Program-made: the position numbers and the translations under genes
Notes under the pieces: model-generated
What the model saw: only the letters and a program-made list of their open reading frames with translations
Databases searched by the model: none
Told to the model about the DNA's origin: nothing
NCBI RefSeq assembly: GCF_003610375.1
Contig: NZ_RAPZ01000012.1
Span: forward strand, 62,001-126,000
Source: Sphingomonas sp. PP-CC-1A-547
GTDB taxonomy: Bacteria > Pseudomonadota > Alphaproteobacteria > Sphingomonadales > Sphingomonadaceae
DNA length: 64,000 bases
Reading direction: 5' to 3'
Shown: one piece after another, positions 8,625 to 17,546 of the stretch
How positions within the stretch are numbered: position 1 is the stretch's first letter
Layout: every line of letters begins with the position of its first letter

Positions 8625-9464
8625 TCAGTGACGCCACAATTCGTATATGTTGAGGCTGACCTCGAACGCGATCAGCCCGATTACGGCAAGCTCGAGCCGC
8701 AACGAGCGCTTGTCCTGGACCAGGTCGAGCAGCCATTCGGCAGCGTCGCCGATCACCTCAAGCTTGCGTTCCATGGCGCGTGCGCGGTCGCCCAGTTCGA
8801 ACTCGGCTTCGAGACGCCCGTAAAGCCGGTCGAGTTCGGGATGATCCCAGAGCAGGTCCGGCTTCTCGGAGATTTGCGCCCGGCCGACGACGCGGTGCTG
8901 CGCCGCAAGAACGTCACCGATGCTCTGCATGACGCGTCGGATCGGCATCACCGCACGACCGTGGATGCGCAGTTCGTTGATGAGCGGCTCCACGCGATCG
9001 AACGCTTCGGCAATACGGCCTTCATCCCGCGCGAGGACGACGCTCCGGGCGACGACGGTGGCCGTCAGCAACAAGCGTTCCCGTGACGCCTCCCTCAATC
9101 GTATGTGTCCGTCTGCACTGACCGTTTCCTCGCGGTCCGCGGAAATCTCGATCCAGGCGGTTTCGGTTTCGGGCGTGGCCAGCGGATCGATGATGTGCTC
9201 GGACAGGGTTTCGATGAACCGACGCTCGGTTTCGACCGCCGCCCCGATCAGCACCAGGACACCGTAGCGAAAGACGAACGCGGCCCCGACCCCCGACAGG
9301 TTGAGGGTTTCGGGCTCCGCAAAGTCCTGCAAATTGCGGGTATCGATACGCGTACCCAGCAGAAGGGCTCGCACGTCGCCCCTGGCGGGTTCGCCAGGCA
9401 GGGGTGCACCCAGCACCTCCCTGATCCCGACGCTTACCGTTCGCAGCGATCCGCCCTCAACCAT
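8625..9464 (-). CDS. RMD1 family protein (DUF155)
   Basis: A 279-residue protein resembling the RMD1/Sif2/RMND1 family (DUF155). Typical features are the early RALLLGTRID and FVFRYGVLVLIG segments, a long helical/coiled middle, and the C-terminal LLDLVQDKRSLRLELAVIGL followed by a single hydrophobic helix ending in YELWRH. In eukaryotes the relatives are mitochondrial proteins needed for mitochondrial translation or meiotic division; the bacterial role is unknown. The C-terminal helix suggests a tail-anchored membrane protein. It is divergent from the DUF2490 gene and has no operon partner. Confidence 0.8.
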   Translation of the reverse strand: MVEGGSLRTVSVGIREVLGAPLPGEPARGDVRALLLGTRIDTRNLQDFAEPETLNLSGVGAAFVFRYGVLVLIGAAVETERRFIETLSEHIIDPLATPETETAWIEISADREETVSADGHIRLREASRERLLLTATVVARSVVLARDEGRIAEAFDRVEPLINELRIHGRAVMPIRRVMQSIGDVLAAQHRVVGRAQISEKPDLLWDHPELDRLYGRLEAEFELGDRARAMERKLEVIGDAAEWLLDLVQDKRSLRLELAVIGLIAFEVSLNIYELWRH

Positions 9465-9645
9465 GTCGCGTCACAACCATGGGACCGGCCTTATCAGTTT
9501 CAGACACATCGTCTCGCGACCGATTTAGCGGCTGGCGAGCTACACGTAGCGTCACACGATTGTTGCCAGGCATGCAATCGATGAAAAGGACCGAGGCGAC
9601 GCCAGTCCATTGCCTGCATCGGCAGAGCCGTGCCAACACCATGCG

Positions 9646-10335
9646 ATGTATCGCGCTTCACCCCTGGCAGTTTTGCCGCTGTTGCTGGTTGCCGCCCCCG
9701 CCTGGGCACAGCAACAGGATACGCAGGCGTGGGAGCAGCTCAACGTGGTCGTTCCCATCGCACCAAAATTGCGGGTAACGCTGGAAGAGATTGCGCGGAC
9801 CAGCGACCGCCAGGACGGGATCTACACCACCGAATTCGGTGCGCTCCTCGGCTGGCAGTTGGCCAAGGGCGTCGAACTCGGATTCGGATACCGCCATGTC
9901 GGCTTTCACAGTCGCAACCTCGCGCCGGACGAGGACCGGCTCCGCCAGCAGATCGTGGTCACCAGCGGGCGCTTCGCCGGGCGATTGCGACTCGACGAAC
10001 GCTTCAACCCCGACGGTAGCGAGATCGGCTTCCGGATCCGGCCGTTGCTGCGGTACAATTTGCCGCTCGGACCCAAGCGATTGGCCTTGTTCGTCAGCCA
10101 CGAGAGCTTTTTCCTGCCGAACAGTACGACCTGGGGCCAGCGCGCCGGGTATGAGCGGATGCGCAACATCGTCGGGCTGGCCTTCCCGATCGGCAAGGCG
10201 GTGACGGCCGATGTCGGCTATCTCAACCAGTACCGGTTCGGGCGCGGTGGCGCACGCGCCCAGATGGACAATGCGCTGAACCTGCAGCTTACCTTGAACC
10301 TGGGGACACTTGGCGTGGCAGGCCTTCACGACTGA
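9646..10335 (+). CDS. DUF2490 outer-membrane-type protein
   Basis: A 229-residue exported protein with a clear signal peptide (YRASPLAVLPLLLVAAPAWA, then QQQDT). The mature part alternates short amphipathic strands and turns typical of a beta-barrel (ELGFGYRHVGFH, RLRLDERFN, ALFVSHESFFLPN, YLNQYRF, LQLTLNL) and fits the DUF2490 family, whose members are predicted outer-membrane proteins of unknown function. A start 12 codons upstream is open, but the chosen ATG begins the signal peptide directly. It is monocistronic. Confidence 0.8.
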   Translation: MYRASPLAVLPLLLVAAPAWAQQQDTQAWEQLNVVVPIAPKLRVTLEEIARTSDRQDGIYTTEFGALLGWQLAKGVELGFGYRHVGFHSRNLAPDEDRLRQQIVVTSGRFAGRLRLDERFNPDGSEIGFRIRPLLRYNLPLGPKRLALFVSHESFFLPNSTTWGQRAGYERMRNIVGLAFPIGKAVTADVGYLNQYRFGRGGARAQMDNALNLQLTLNLGTLGVAGLHD

Positions 10336-10465
10336 AGTCCTCGCGTTGGAATCCGGATTCCGAACTCCAATTGCCGCGTCCTTGTCGAAGCCCTGCCTCC
10401 GAACGTTAACCCCTGTGTATCGGGACACCACTTGCGCGCGATCCGCTTAGACGCAACGATAGGTC

Positions 10466-11563
10466 ATGTCGTTCCTGCTCTCGCTCCTGCTTCTCCAGGC
10501 CGCCGCCCCCCAGACGCCGCCGCTTACGCCCGCGGTCAAGACCGCCCCGTCCATGTCGAAATGGCCGGCACGCGACGCGCAGTTCACGGTCCGCCGCTTT
10601 CGCTTCCGCTCGGGCGAGACCCTGCCGGAACTGCGCCTCAACTATACGATGCTGGGGCAGCCGCACTGGAATGCGCGGGGTGAAATCGACAACGCGGTGA
10701 TGGTCCTGCACGGTACGGGTGGAACAGGCCGCCAGTTCCTCAGCCCGCAGTTCGCCGACGAACTCTACGGCCCTGGTCAGCCGCTGGACATCACGCGCTA
10801 CTGGATCATCCTTCCCGACGGGATCGGGCACGGCAAATCCTCGAAACCGTCCGACGGGCTGCACATGCGGTTCCCGCACTATGATTACGACGACATGGTC
10901 GAGGCGCAGTACCGGCTGCTCCACGACGGCCTGGGCATCCGCCGCATGCGGCTGATCATGGGAACGTCGATGGGCTGCATGCACAGTCTGATCTGGGGCG
11001 AGACGCACCCCGAATTCGCCCGCGCGCTCATGCCGCTCGCTTGCGAGCCTGTCGAGATCGCGGGGCTGAACCGCATGTGGCGCAAGCTCGCGATCGACGG
11101 GATCAAGGCCGATCCGGCCTGGGCAGGCGGCGAGTACCGGACGCCACCGGTGCAGGGCCTGCGCACCGCCGCCAGCCTGCTGTTCGTCGCTGGTGGTGCG
11201 CCGCTCTTCTTCCAGAAACAATATCCCGGGCGCGATGCCGCCGAGGCCTTTGCCGAGCAACGGGTCGCAGCGTCGATCGACGGGACGGATGCCAATGACC
11301 TCGTGTATCAACTCGATGCCTCGCGGACCTATGCGCCCCGGTCGCGGCTGGAGGCGATCACCGCGCCGACGACCTGGATCAACTCGGCCGACGATTTCAT
11401 CAACCCACGCAATCTCGATTACCCGCAACGCGCCGTTGCCCGCATGAAAAGCGCGCGATTTCGCATGATTCCGGAGAGCACCGACACGCGCGGCCACGGC
11501 ACCCACACTGCGGCCCGGTTCTGGAAGCAGGATCTGGCCGACCTGCTGCAACGCACCGAATAG
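10466..11563 (+). CDS. Alpha/beta hydrolase, MetX-like fold, exported
   Basis: A 365-residue alpha/beta hydrolase with a short N-terminal hydrophobic leader (SFLLSLLLLQAAAP), so probably periplasmic. It has the oxyanion-loop VLHGTGGTG near residue 80, the nucleophile elbow GTSMGC near residue 170, a late Asp (SADDFINP) and the His in TRGHGTHTAA near residue 345, giving a full Ser-Asp-His triad. The layout resembles homoserine O-acetyltransferase (MetX), but the leader peptide argues against a role in methionine synthesis, and I would call it only an esterase/acyltransferase-like hydrolase. It is a single gene. Confidence 0.8.
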   Translation: MSFLLSLLLLQAAAPQTPPLTPAVKTAPSMSKWPARDAQFTVRRFRFRSGETLPELRLNYTMLGQPHWNARGEIDNAVMVLHGTGGTGRQFLSPQFADELYGPGQPLDITRYWIILPDGIGHGKSSKPSDGLHMRFPHYDYDDMVEAQYRLLHDGLGIRRMRLIMGTSMGCMHSLIWGETHPEFARALMPLACEPVEIAGLNRMWRKLAIDGIKADPAWAGGEYRTPPVQGLRTAASLLFVAGGAPLFFQKQYPGRDAAEAFAEQRVAASIDGTDANDLVYQLDASRTYAPRSRLEAITAPTTWINSADDFINPRNLDYPQRAVARMKSARFRMIPESTDTRGHGTHTAARFWKQDLADLLQRTE

Positions 11564-11645
11564 ATCTCGGAGGACGCAGAGACAAAAATTGCGTAGTTCA
11601 GTCGTGCGTTATCGCCTGCGTGGCAATCGAGCCGTCAGACGCAAG

Positions 11646-11876
11646 ATGGGAAATGACATGCGATTTGTTCAGATCGAGATCTTGCCGCAGGGCAAGGCGC
11701 TGGTAGATATCGACAAGCTGACCCACGCGGTACCCGAGGGCGATGGATCACGCCTGTTCCTTGGCGCGCAGCACATCGACGTGCCGCATTCGCTCGCCGA
11801 ACTCGAGAACGTCCTGGCTGGTCGCGAGCGAACCGACGATGGCGCGAACAGCACGGCGGGGTTCGGCGTCCGGTAG
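11646..11876 (+). CDS. Small hypothetical protein, FlbD-like beta pattern
   Basis: A reading frame of 76 residues. Most of it (MRFVQIEILPQGKALVDIDK, then DGSRLFLGAQHIDVPHSLAE) alternates short strands and ends in a helix, a pattern like the small flagellar regulator FlbD, though I cannot assign it to that family. The start is uncertain: MGNDMRF here, or the ATG 4 codons later. I think it is real because of the coherent hydrophobic pattern. It follows the hydrolase by 82 bases on the same strand. Function unknown. Confidence 0.5.
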   Translation: MGNDMRFVQIEILPQGKALVDIDKLTHAVPEGDGSRLFLGAQHIDVPHSLAELENVLAGRERTDDGANSTAGFGVR

Positions 11877-11979
11877 GCTAACGCGACGGCGCGCGCTGGT
11901 GCAGATTCGATCTGCCGGCGCGGTCGTCATCGGTCGCATTGCGACCAGATGGCTGCGCGTCAGGCCGGCGCCAAACGCA

Positions 11980-12483
11980 TCAGGCCTCGTCGGTGGAGAT
12001 TGGCTTCCTCGCCGCCATCTGGACCGGCTTGCCGATGACGGGACGGCCAGATGGCCAACGCCGCGCGATGCAGCGGTCCTTGGCAATCCGGGCTACGCTG
12101 ACGGTATCGCCCTGGTTGCCGCCAAGGACGTGATACGCGGTTGGGTCTTCGCCGACATAGAACCCGACATGACCACCACCCGGACGCTCGAACACCAGCA
12201 CCGCACCGGGCGCCAACCGCTCCGGCCGCAGCGCCGATCCCCATGTCGACCATGACGTTGCGCGCACCGCGATAGCGACCGGCTCGATACCGTCTTCCTG
12301 AAGGCAATAGGCAACGAACACCCCACACCACGGGACGCTGTCGGCGTTGTAAACCATCCCGAGGACCTTCGTCCCCAGCCGCTTCGCCCAACCCAAGATC
12401 GTCGCGCTGTTGGCCGATCCGGCAGCTTCCTTCGTGCCCAGCTTCGCGCGCGCGGCTTTCAACCATTTGGGCTCCGTCACCAT
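11980..12483 (-). CDS. CHAP/NlpC-like amidase (TIGR02594-type)
   Basis: A 167-residue cysteine-peptidase-like protein of the TIGR02594 type, related to CHAP/NlpC-P60 murein amidases. The family pattern includes the catalytic Cys in VPWCGVFVAYCL (Cys53) and the His in GGGHVGFYVG (His105), followed by YHVLGGNQGDTVSVA. No signal peptide is seen, so the protein is either cytosolic or released by another route; relatives are common both as stand-alone bacterial genes and near phage lysis genes. No phage genes surround it here. It lies 61 bases downstream of the GDSL esterase gene on the same strand and may be cotranscribed. Confidence 0.8.
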   Translation of the reverse strand: MVTEPKWLKAARAKLGTKEAAGSANSATILGWAKRLGTKVLGMVYNADSVPWCGVFVAYCLQEDGIEPVAIAVRATSWSTWGSALRPERLAPGAVLVFERPGGGHVGFYVGEDPTAYHVLGGNQGDTVSVARIAKDRCIARRWPSGRPVIGKPVQMAARKPISTDEA

Positions 12484-12544
12484 GACTCACTCGGCCTCAT
12501 AGCTGAAATCCGGGAACGCCCGTGGTTGCGCTTGAATACAGGCA

Positions 12545-13105
12545 CTACAGCATACCCTTAACGGTCGGCAGCATCGCCGCGACCACCGCTGCGATCGCCG
12601 CAGCGTTGGGATGCACCCGATCCGCCAGTACCATCTCGGAATGTCCCAACACGCCGGGCGGAAAGAATGGCCAGACGGTCGCGCCATGCTCGGCAGCCAA
12701 CCCCGCGTGGATGCCCAGATACGCCGCGGCGCGGTCACGGATGAACGCCGGGGGGTCGACGGTGGTCAGCAACACGGGAATGCCACAGCTACCCAGGCTC
12801 AGCAGAATCTGCTCGAGGTTCGCCCGCGTACGCGCCACCGGAATCTGCCGCAGGACATCGTTCGGTCCCACCTGAACGATCGCGAGTACGGGCCGCTGGT
12901 CGAGCGAGGACAGCAAGCGGGGCAGGCGCCGCAGCACGTCGGCAGTGGTATCGCCCGACACCCCGGCGTTCACCACGCGGGCGCCGGGACATGCCGTCTG
13001 CAGCGATGCCTGCAATCGTGCGGGAAAACTATCGGCAGCCTGCAGGCCGTAACCGGCAATCAGGCTGTCACCTATTGCCAGGATCAAGGGTCGGTCGGTC
13101 GTCAT
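12545..13105 (-). CDS. GDSL-family esterase/lysophospholipase (TesA-like)
   Basis: A 186-residue SGNH hydrolase. Block I is LAIGDSLIAGYGL (Ser nucleophile, near residue 12), block II has Gly in NAGVSGDTT, block III has Asn in VQVGPNDVLR, and block V has Asp and His in ADRVHPNA near residue 165, so all four catalytic blocks are present. This matches the TesA/arylesterase subgroup, but most TesA proteins are exported and I see no signal peptide with the chosen ATG (MTTDRPLILA). Upstream codons are open but composed of Arg/Thr with no leader, so I rejected that extension. Confidence 0.85.
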   Translation of the reverse strand: MTTDRPLILAIGDSLIAGYGLQAADSFPARLQASLQTACPGARVVNAGVSGDTTADVLRRLPRLLSSLDQRPVLAIVQVGPNDVLRQIPVARTRANLEQILLSLGSCGIPVLLTTVDPPAFIRDRAAAYLGIHAGLAAEHGATVWPFFPPGVLGHSEMVLADRVHPNAAAIAAVVAAMLPTVKGML

Positions 13106-13252
13106 GCGTTGCCGCGAGATAGTCCACGTTCGACGCATTGTAAGACGTTCAGGTAAGACGCCCGGGTCCGGCGTCACCCCGCTATCGCGCCGAACCTTTG
13201 ACGCTGGTGCTCGTTCCTACGTGATGACAGACGAACGGACGTTGCGGCACTC

Positions 13253-13741
13253 ATGAGCGTATTCTTCACGGCCGACACGCATTTCGGCGACCATCGCACG
13301 ATCAACATCTCGCGACGACCGTTTGCCAACACCGCCGAAATGGATGCGGCGTTGGTCGAGCGCTGGAACGCGGTCGTCGGCCCCGATGACGTGGTGTGGC
13401 ACCTGGGCGACGTGGCACGTCGCCCGACGGATGTCGCCGAACTGCTCGCCCGACTGAACGGGAGCAAGCACCTGCTGCGTGGCAATAACGATCCGGATGC
13501 GACGCTGGCGGCGCACGGGTGGACGAGCGTCGGCGACTATGCGGAAATCGAGCTGGATGGCCGACAGCTCGTTCTCTGTCATTATCCGTTCCGAAGTTGG
13601 AATGGGCAGCACCGTGGTGCGCTGAACCTGCACGGGCACAGCCACGGCCGGCTGAAACCGATGCCGCGCCAGTTCGACGTCGGCGTCGATGGCCACGACT
13701 TCGCACCGATCCTGCTCGACAGCCTGATCGAAGCGCGCTGA
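13253..13741 (+). CDS. Calcineurin-like metallophosphoesterase
   Basis: A 162-residue single-domain metallophosphoesterase with the full ligand set: D-x-H in TADTHFGDHR (Asp8, His10), GD in WHLGDVARR near residue 50, GNND near residue 77 (GNHD in many relatives), the H in CHYPFRSW near residue 109, and GHSHG near residue 128. These bind two metal ions in phosphoesterases acting on nucleotides or phosphoproteins; the substrate here is not predictable. It diverges from the GDSL esterase gene and converges on the LysR gene. Confidence 0.88.
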   Translation: MSVFFTADTHFGDHRTINISRRPFANTAEMDAALVERWNAVVGPDDVVWHLGDVARRPTDVAELLARLNGSKHLLRGNNDPDATLAAHGWTSVGDYAEIELDGRQLVLCHYPFRSWNGQHRGALNLHGHSHGRLKPMPRQFDVGVDGHDFAPILLDSLIEAR

Positions 13742-13794
13742 TACACGTGCATCCGACGTCCCGTCGCTCCGGGAGCCGGCCTTAGCGCGCGCGA

Positions 13795-14682
13795 TCAGGC
13801 GCGCATTGCCGTCACGAAGGCCTGGAACGCGGCGGTGGGCTGGCGTCGGCTGGGATAATAGAGATGGTTCGGCGCCAGCGTGGGTGCCCAGCCGGTGAGC
13901 ACCTCGACCAGCGTGCCGTCGGCCAGCTGTAGCGCAGCATGCGGCAGCGGCAGGCAGGTTACGCCTAGCCCCGACACCGCGGCGTCGCGCATCACGTCGA
14001 TGTCGTTGGTCGTGAAGTCGCCGCGGACCGATCGTTCCAACGTCCGGCCATCCCGTTCGAATTCCCAGCGGTGGACCACGCCGGACGACGTGTACCTGTA
14101 ACACAGGCAACGATGCGCCGAGAGATCGTCGGGATCGACCGGTGGGGCACGCCCGGCGAGATAGGACGGTGCTGCAACGAAGACGAGCGGCACCGGCGCG
14201 CTGATCCGGACCGATATCATGTCGGCTTGCAAGCTCTGCGCGTGACGGACTCCGCAATCGAAGCGGTCCGCGACGATGTCGACGAACCCGTCGTTGACCA
14301 CCAGTTCGACGGCGATGTCGGGATAGGCCTGCGCAAAGTCGGCCAGCCGCGGCAGGATGGCGTAGATGGCGGCAACCCGGTGCGCGCTGACGCGAATCCG
14401 TCCCGCCGGCCGTTCGCGGGCATTGTCGAGATCGGCCAGCGCGCTCGCGACCGAGGCGATCGCCGGCCTCAACCGTGCCAGCAGTTCCTCGCCTGCGGGT
14501 GTCGGCGCCAGCGACCGGGTGGTGCGATCGAGCAGTCGAACGCCCAGTTTCGTCTCCAGCGATCGCATCGCGTGGCTGAGCGCGGAGGCGGACAACCCCA
14601 GGCGCGTCGCCGCCCGTGCGAAACTGCCAGCCTCGACGATTGTCTCGAACACCGCGAGACCGGACCAGAGATCGCGATCCAT
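13795..14682 (-). CDS. LysR-family transcriptional regulator
   Basis: A 295-residue LysR regulator. The N-terminal winged helix-turn-helix (FETIVEAGSFARAATRLGLS, then ALSHAMRSLETKLGVRLLDR) and the C-terminal periplasmic-binding-like effector domain (VSAHRVAAIYAILPRLADFA, then DIAVELVVNDGFVDIV) are complete. It is divergent from the aldo-keto reductase gene, with about 80 bases between the starts, the usual arrangement in which the regulator controls its neighbour. I could not pick out a clear T-N11-A site in that gap. The inducer is unknown. Confidence 0.92.
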   Translation of the reverse strand: MDRDLWSGLAVFETIVEAGSFARAATRLGLSASALSHAMRSLETKLGVRLLDRTTRSLAPTPAGEELLARLRPAIASVASALADLDNARERPAGRIRVSAHRVAAIYAILPRLADFAQAYPDIAVELVVNDGFVDIVADRFDCGVRHAQSLQADMISVRISAPVPLVFVAAPSYLAGRAPPVDPDDLSAHRCLCYRYTSSGVVHRWEFERDGRTLERSVRGDFTTNDIDVMRDAAVSGLGVTCLPLPHAALQLADGTLVEVLTGWAPTLAPNHLYYPSRRQPTAAFQAFVTAMRA

Positions 14683-14762
14683 TCGTGAACATCCTTCAGC
14701 AACCCATGCGCCGCAGACGATCTAATCCTCGGGCGGTCCGGCGTCCATCTGGAGGCGACACA

Positions 14763-15881
14763 GTGCAGGATGCCATCATGAACCTCGACACCTACCGTCC
14801 GCTCGGCCGCTCCGGCTTGCTCGTCAGCCCGCTGGCGCTCGGCACGATGACCTTCGGCACGCCGCGATGGGGGCTGGACGAGCGCGGCAGCCGCGCGGTG
14901 TTCGATCGCTACACCGATCTCGGCGGCAATTTCGTGGATACCGCCGACGTCTATGCGGGGGGCCGATCCGAAGAGATGGTCGGCGCGTTCGTCGCCGCGC
15001 AATCGTCGCGCGACCGGATCGTCATCGCGACGAAATCCGGGTTCGCTACCGGCCGTGGCTATCATGCGGGCGGCAATGGCGCACGCCACATTATGGCGTC
15101 GGTCGAGGGTTCGCTCCGCCGGCTCAAGACGGATTTCATCGACCTGTACTGGGTGCATGTCTGGGACGGCGTCACCCCCGCCGAAGAATTGCTGCGGACG
15201 ATGACCGCGCTCGTCGCAGCGGGCAAGATCCGCTATTGGGGCATATCCAATACGCCTGCGTGGTATGTCGCCGAACTCGCCACCCTGGCCCGCGTCCAGG
15301 GTCATCCGGCGCCGATCGGCCTGCAATATTTCTACTCGCTGGTCGAGCGTGGGGTCGAGGCCGAGCACCTGCCGCTCGCGCGGTCGGCGGGCATGGGCCT
15401 CGTTCCCTGGAGCCCCCTCGCCTATGGCTTGCTGACCGGCAAGTACGACCGCGCCACCGTCGAGGCGGGACCGAAGCGGGCGGGTGGCGTCCCCAACCAG
15501 GCCGGGCCGGACGATACCGCGCGGCCCGCGGACGACAAGCGGCTCGACGGCGACAATCCCTTCGGCGGCACGCTGTTCACCGAACGCAACTGGCAGATCC
15601 TCGAAATACTCAAGCGCATCGCGGGCGAGGTCGGCGAAACGCCGGCACGCGTCGCGCTGTCCTGGGTGGTCGGGCAGCCGGGGGTCGCATCGACGTTGAT
15701 GGGCGTGAGCCGGCCCGAACAAGTGACCGACAATGTCGCCGCACTCGGCCTTCGCCTGCCGCCGGAACACCGTGCCGCGCTCGATGCGGTGAGCGGCGGC
15801 AACCTGCCGTTCCTTTACGGCCTGTTCCAACCTGCCGTGCGCAACCAGGTCGTCTTCGGTGGCGGAGACGTTCGAAGCTGA
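14763..15881 (+). CDS. Aldo/keto reductase
   Basis: An aldo/keto reductase of 372 residues reducing carbonyl compounds with NADPH. Family motifs are LGTMTFG, the substrate/catalytic Asp and Tyr in GGNFVDTADVYAGG, the catalytic Lys in IVIATKSGF, DLYWVHVWD, and the cofactor-binding SWVVGQPGVASTLMGVSRPE. I chose a GTG start because GGAGG at 14751-14755 is 7 bases ahead of it; the ATG 15 bases later (MNLDTYRPLG) is the alternative. The short N-terminal part before YRPLGRSGL varies in relatives. It is probably regulated by the divergent LysR protein. Confidence 0.9.
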   Translation: MQDAIMNLDTYRPLGRSGLLVSPLALGTMTFGTPRWGLDERGSRAVFDRYTDLGGNFVDTADVYAGGRSEEMVGAFVAAQSSRDRIVIATKSGFATGRGYHAGGNGARHIMASVEGSLRRLKTDFIDLYWVHVWDGVTPAEELLRTMTALVAAGKIRYWGISNTPAWYVAELATLARVQGHPAPIGLQYFYSLVERGVEAEHLPLARSAGMGLVPWSPLAYGLLTGKYDRATVEAGPKRAGGVPNQAGPDDTARPADDKRLDGDNPFGGTLFTERNWQILEILKRIAGEVGETPARVALSWVVGQPGVASTLMGVSRPEQVTDNVAALGLRLPPEHRAALDAVSGGNLPFLYGLFQPAVRNQVVFGGGDVRS

Positions 15882-16008
15882 CGCTTCATCCTCAAGCCGG
15901 CAACGTGGGACGAAATCTGCGCTGGTCCGGCTCCAATCGACAATCTTCGCGTTTGAGGATGTCCGGTCCGTTGCACGCTTGAGTGTTGCACGCCGGCACG
16001 GGGGTATC

Positions 16009-16950
16009 ATGCGGATTGGGATCATCGGCGCGGGGATGGCGGGCCTGTCTTGTGCGCATGCGCTATGCGGCATGGGTCATCACCCCGTCCTGTTCGACAA
16101 GGGCCGCGGGCCCGGCGGCAGGATGTCGACGCGCCGGATCGACACGCCGCTGGGCGAGGCTGCGTTCGATCACGGCGCGCAATATCTCACGGCGCGCGAT
16201 CCCGCCTTCGTCGCGCAGGTCGATCGTTGGGCGCAGGCGGGCCACGTCGCGCGCTGGTCGCCTGCTGGCCCGGATGCCTGGGTCGGGACGCCGACGATGA
16301 ATGCGCCGGTCCGCGCGATGGCGGGCGACCTGGATGTTCGATGGAATACGGCGATCGACAGCGTCTCGCATGACGGCGACTGGCGGATCGGCGACGAACG
16401 GTTCGATGCGGCGATCGTCGCGGTACCTGCAGAACAGGTCGCGCCCCTGATCGCGGCGCATGACAATGCGCTCGCCGATGCGGCCCGCTCCGCGGTGTCC
16501 GATCCGTGTTGGACCGTCATGGCGGCGTTCGATGGTCCGGTGCCGCTCGAATACGACCGGGTGACGAATTTGGGAGCGATCGGGTCCGCCGTCCGCAACT
16601 CGGCCAAGCCCGGGCGGACCGGACCGGAGGCGTGGGTACTTCAGGCCAGTGCCGACTGGTCGCGCGCGCATCTCGAAGATACGCCGGAGATAGTCGAACA
16701 GGCATTGCTCGCAGCATTCGCGGACCACATCGGCGCCGCGTCGCCTGCTATCATCGCGACCAGCGCCCATCGCTGGCGGTATGCGAAGACCAACGCGCTG
16801 GACCGCGGTGCGTTCTGGAACGCGGACATCCAACTGGGCGCATGCGGCGACTGGCTCCTCGGACCCCGGATCGAGGCCGCTTGGCTATCCGGGCAGCGGC
16901 TTGCGTCGCTCATTGGTCCGACCGGATCAACTGCCGCTGAAGGAGACTGA
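16009..16950 (+). CDS. FAD/NAD(P)-binding protein, renalase-like amine oxidase fold
   Basis: A 313-residue flavoprotein with the N-terminal dinucleotide-binding motif IGIIGAGMAGLSCAHAL, then VLFDKGRGPGGRMSTRR, typical of the renalase-like group. The C-terminal FAD-binding segment is GACGDWLLGPRIEAAWLSGQ. Members of this group oxidise small amines or dihydronicotinamide isomers; the actual substrate here is unknown. A start further upstream is open, but the ATG used begins directly with the beta-alpha-beta fold. It stands alone. Confidence 0.85.
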   Translation: MRIGIIGAGMAGLSCAHALCGMGHHPVLFDKGRGPGGRMSTRRIDTPLGEAAFDHGAQYLTARDPAFVAQVDRWAQAGHVARWSPAGPDAWVGTPTMNAPVRAMAGDLDVRWNTAIDSVSHDGDWRIGDERFDAAIVAVPAEQVAPLIAAHDNALADAARSAVSDPCWTVMAAFDGPVPLEYDRVTNLGAIGSAVRNSAKPGRTGPEAWVLQASADWSRAHLEDTPEIVEQALLAAFADHIGAASPAIIATSAHRWRYAKTNALDRGAFWNADIQLGACGDWLLGPRIEAAWLSGQRLASLIGPTGSTAAEGD

Positions 16951-17067
16951 GACCTACCTTGCGCCCTTCCCCGCCTGAATCATGTCGATCTGTGCGGGCT
17001 GAAGAAGCCGACCGAAATTGCGACACTGCCGCCACTATCGGGGTTCACGAATTACGGCCTGTGATCT

Positions 17068-17484
17068 TTACCTCGGTATGCCGGGTATTGGATCCGGGCC
17101 GCCGCAGCTATGCCGCAACCGCAGATTGGTCACATGCGCTAGCGCCACGAGGATGCCGCCAGTCACCGTGACGGCAATTTCGACGCCGCCTTCCCGCAGT
17201 ACGAAGGCTCCTATCGTCATCAGACCCAGCCCGGCGGCGCCAAGGAACAGCGGCCACGACGCCGCGTGACGCGCGCGTCCGCCGACCAGTGCGATCACCG
17301 CCATTGGTGCCGCGAACAGCAGCACCCAGCGGTGGAAGCTCTCGGGTATGACGATGAACGCGGACACCGTCGGCACTGCCGCCAACAGGAGCGGCAGCGC
17401 GAGGCAGTGAACCATGCACGCCGCCGATCCCGCCATGGCTACACGATCGAGCCAATCCATTCCGCACGTCCGCATCGTTCTCAT
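17068..17484 (-). CDS. MerC-domain membrane protein, Zur-linked
   Basis: A 138-residue protein with four transmembrane helices and a MerC-type N-terminus. The paired Cys in AACMVHCLALPLL near residue 25 are the metal-transport residues of MerC. A later SCGG near the C-terminus is also Cys-containing. Classical MerC imports mercury in mer operons, but there are no mer genes here. Instead it faces the ZigA-like GTPase across a Zur-like operator, so I infer a role in zinc uptake or handling during starvation. The start is uncertain: ATGs exist at 17484, 17475 and 17460; I used the longest. Confidence 0.8.
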   Translation of the reverse strand: MRTMRTCGMDWLDRVAMAGSAACMVHCLALPLLLAAVPTVSAFIVIPESFHRWVLLFAAPMAVIALVGGRARHAASWPLFLGAAGLGLMTIGAFVLREGGVEIAVTVTGGILVALAHVTNLRLRHSCGGPDPIPGIPR

Positions 17485-17508
17485 CTTGCCACAACCACTA
17501 TCACCATC

Positions 17509-17531
17509 GTAATGATATATAATATCATAAC
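17509..17531. promoter_or_regulatory. Zur-like zinc-uptake operator, bidirectional
   Basis: A 23-base AT-rich palindrome, with core AATGATATATAATATCATAA, in a GC-rich genome. The half-sites ATGATAT and ATATCAT mirror each other. This matches the alphaproteobacterial Zur box style (an ATGATAT/GTTATA-rich inverted repeat). It lies 24 bases from the MerC start and 15 bases from the GTPase start, so one Zur dimer could repress both divergent genes when zinc is sufficient. Confidence 0.8.
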
Positions 17532-17546
17532 ATATGGGGTTGGTCG

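Noticed and set aside
11980..13105. Prophage lysis module
   Set aside because: A CHAP-like amidase next to an esterase might suggest phage lysis, but there is no holin, terminase, capsid or integrase nearby.
17068..17484. Mercury-resistance operon
   Set aside because: MerC alone is present, with no merA, merR, merT or merP; zinc-type neighbours and the Zur-like box explain it better.
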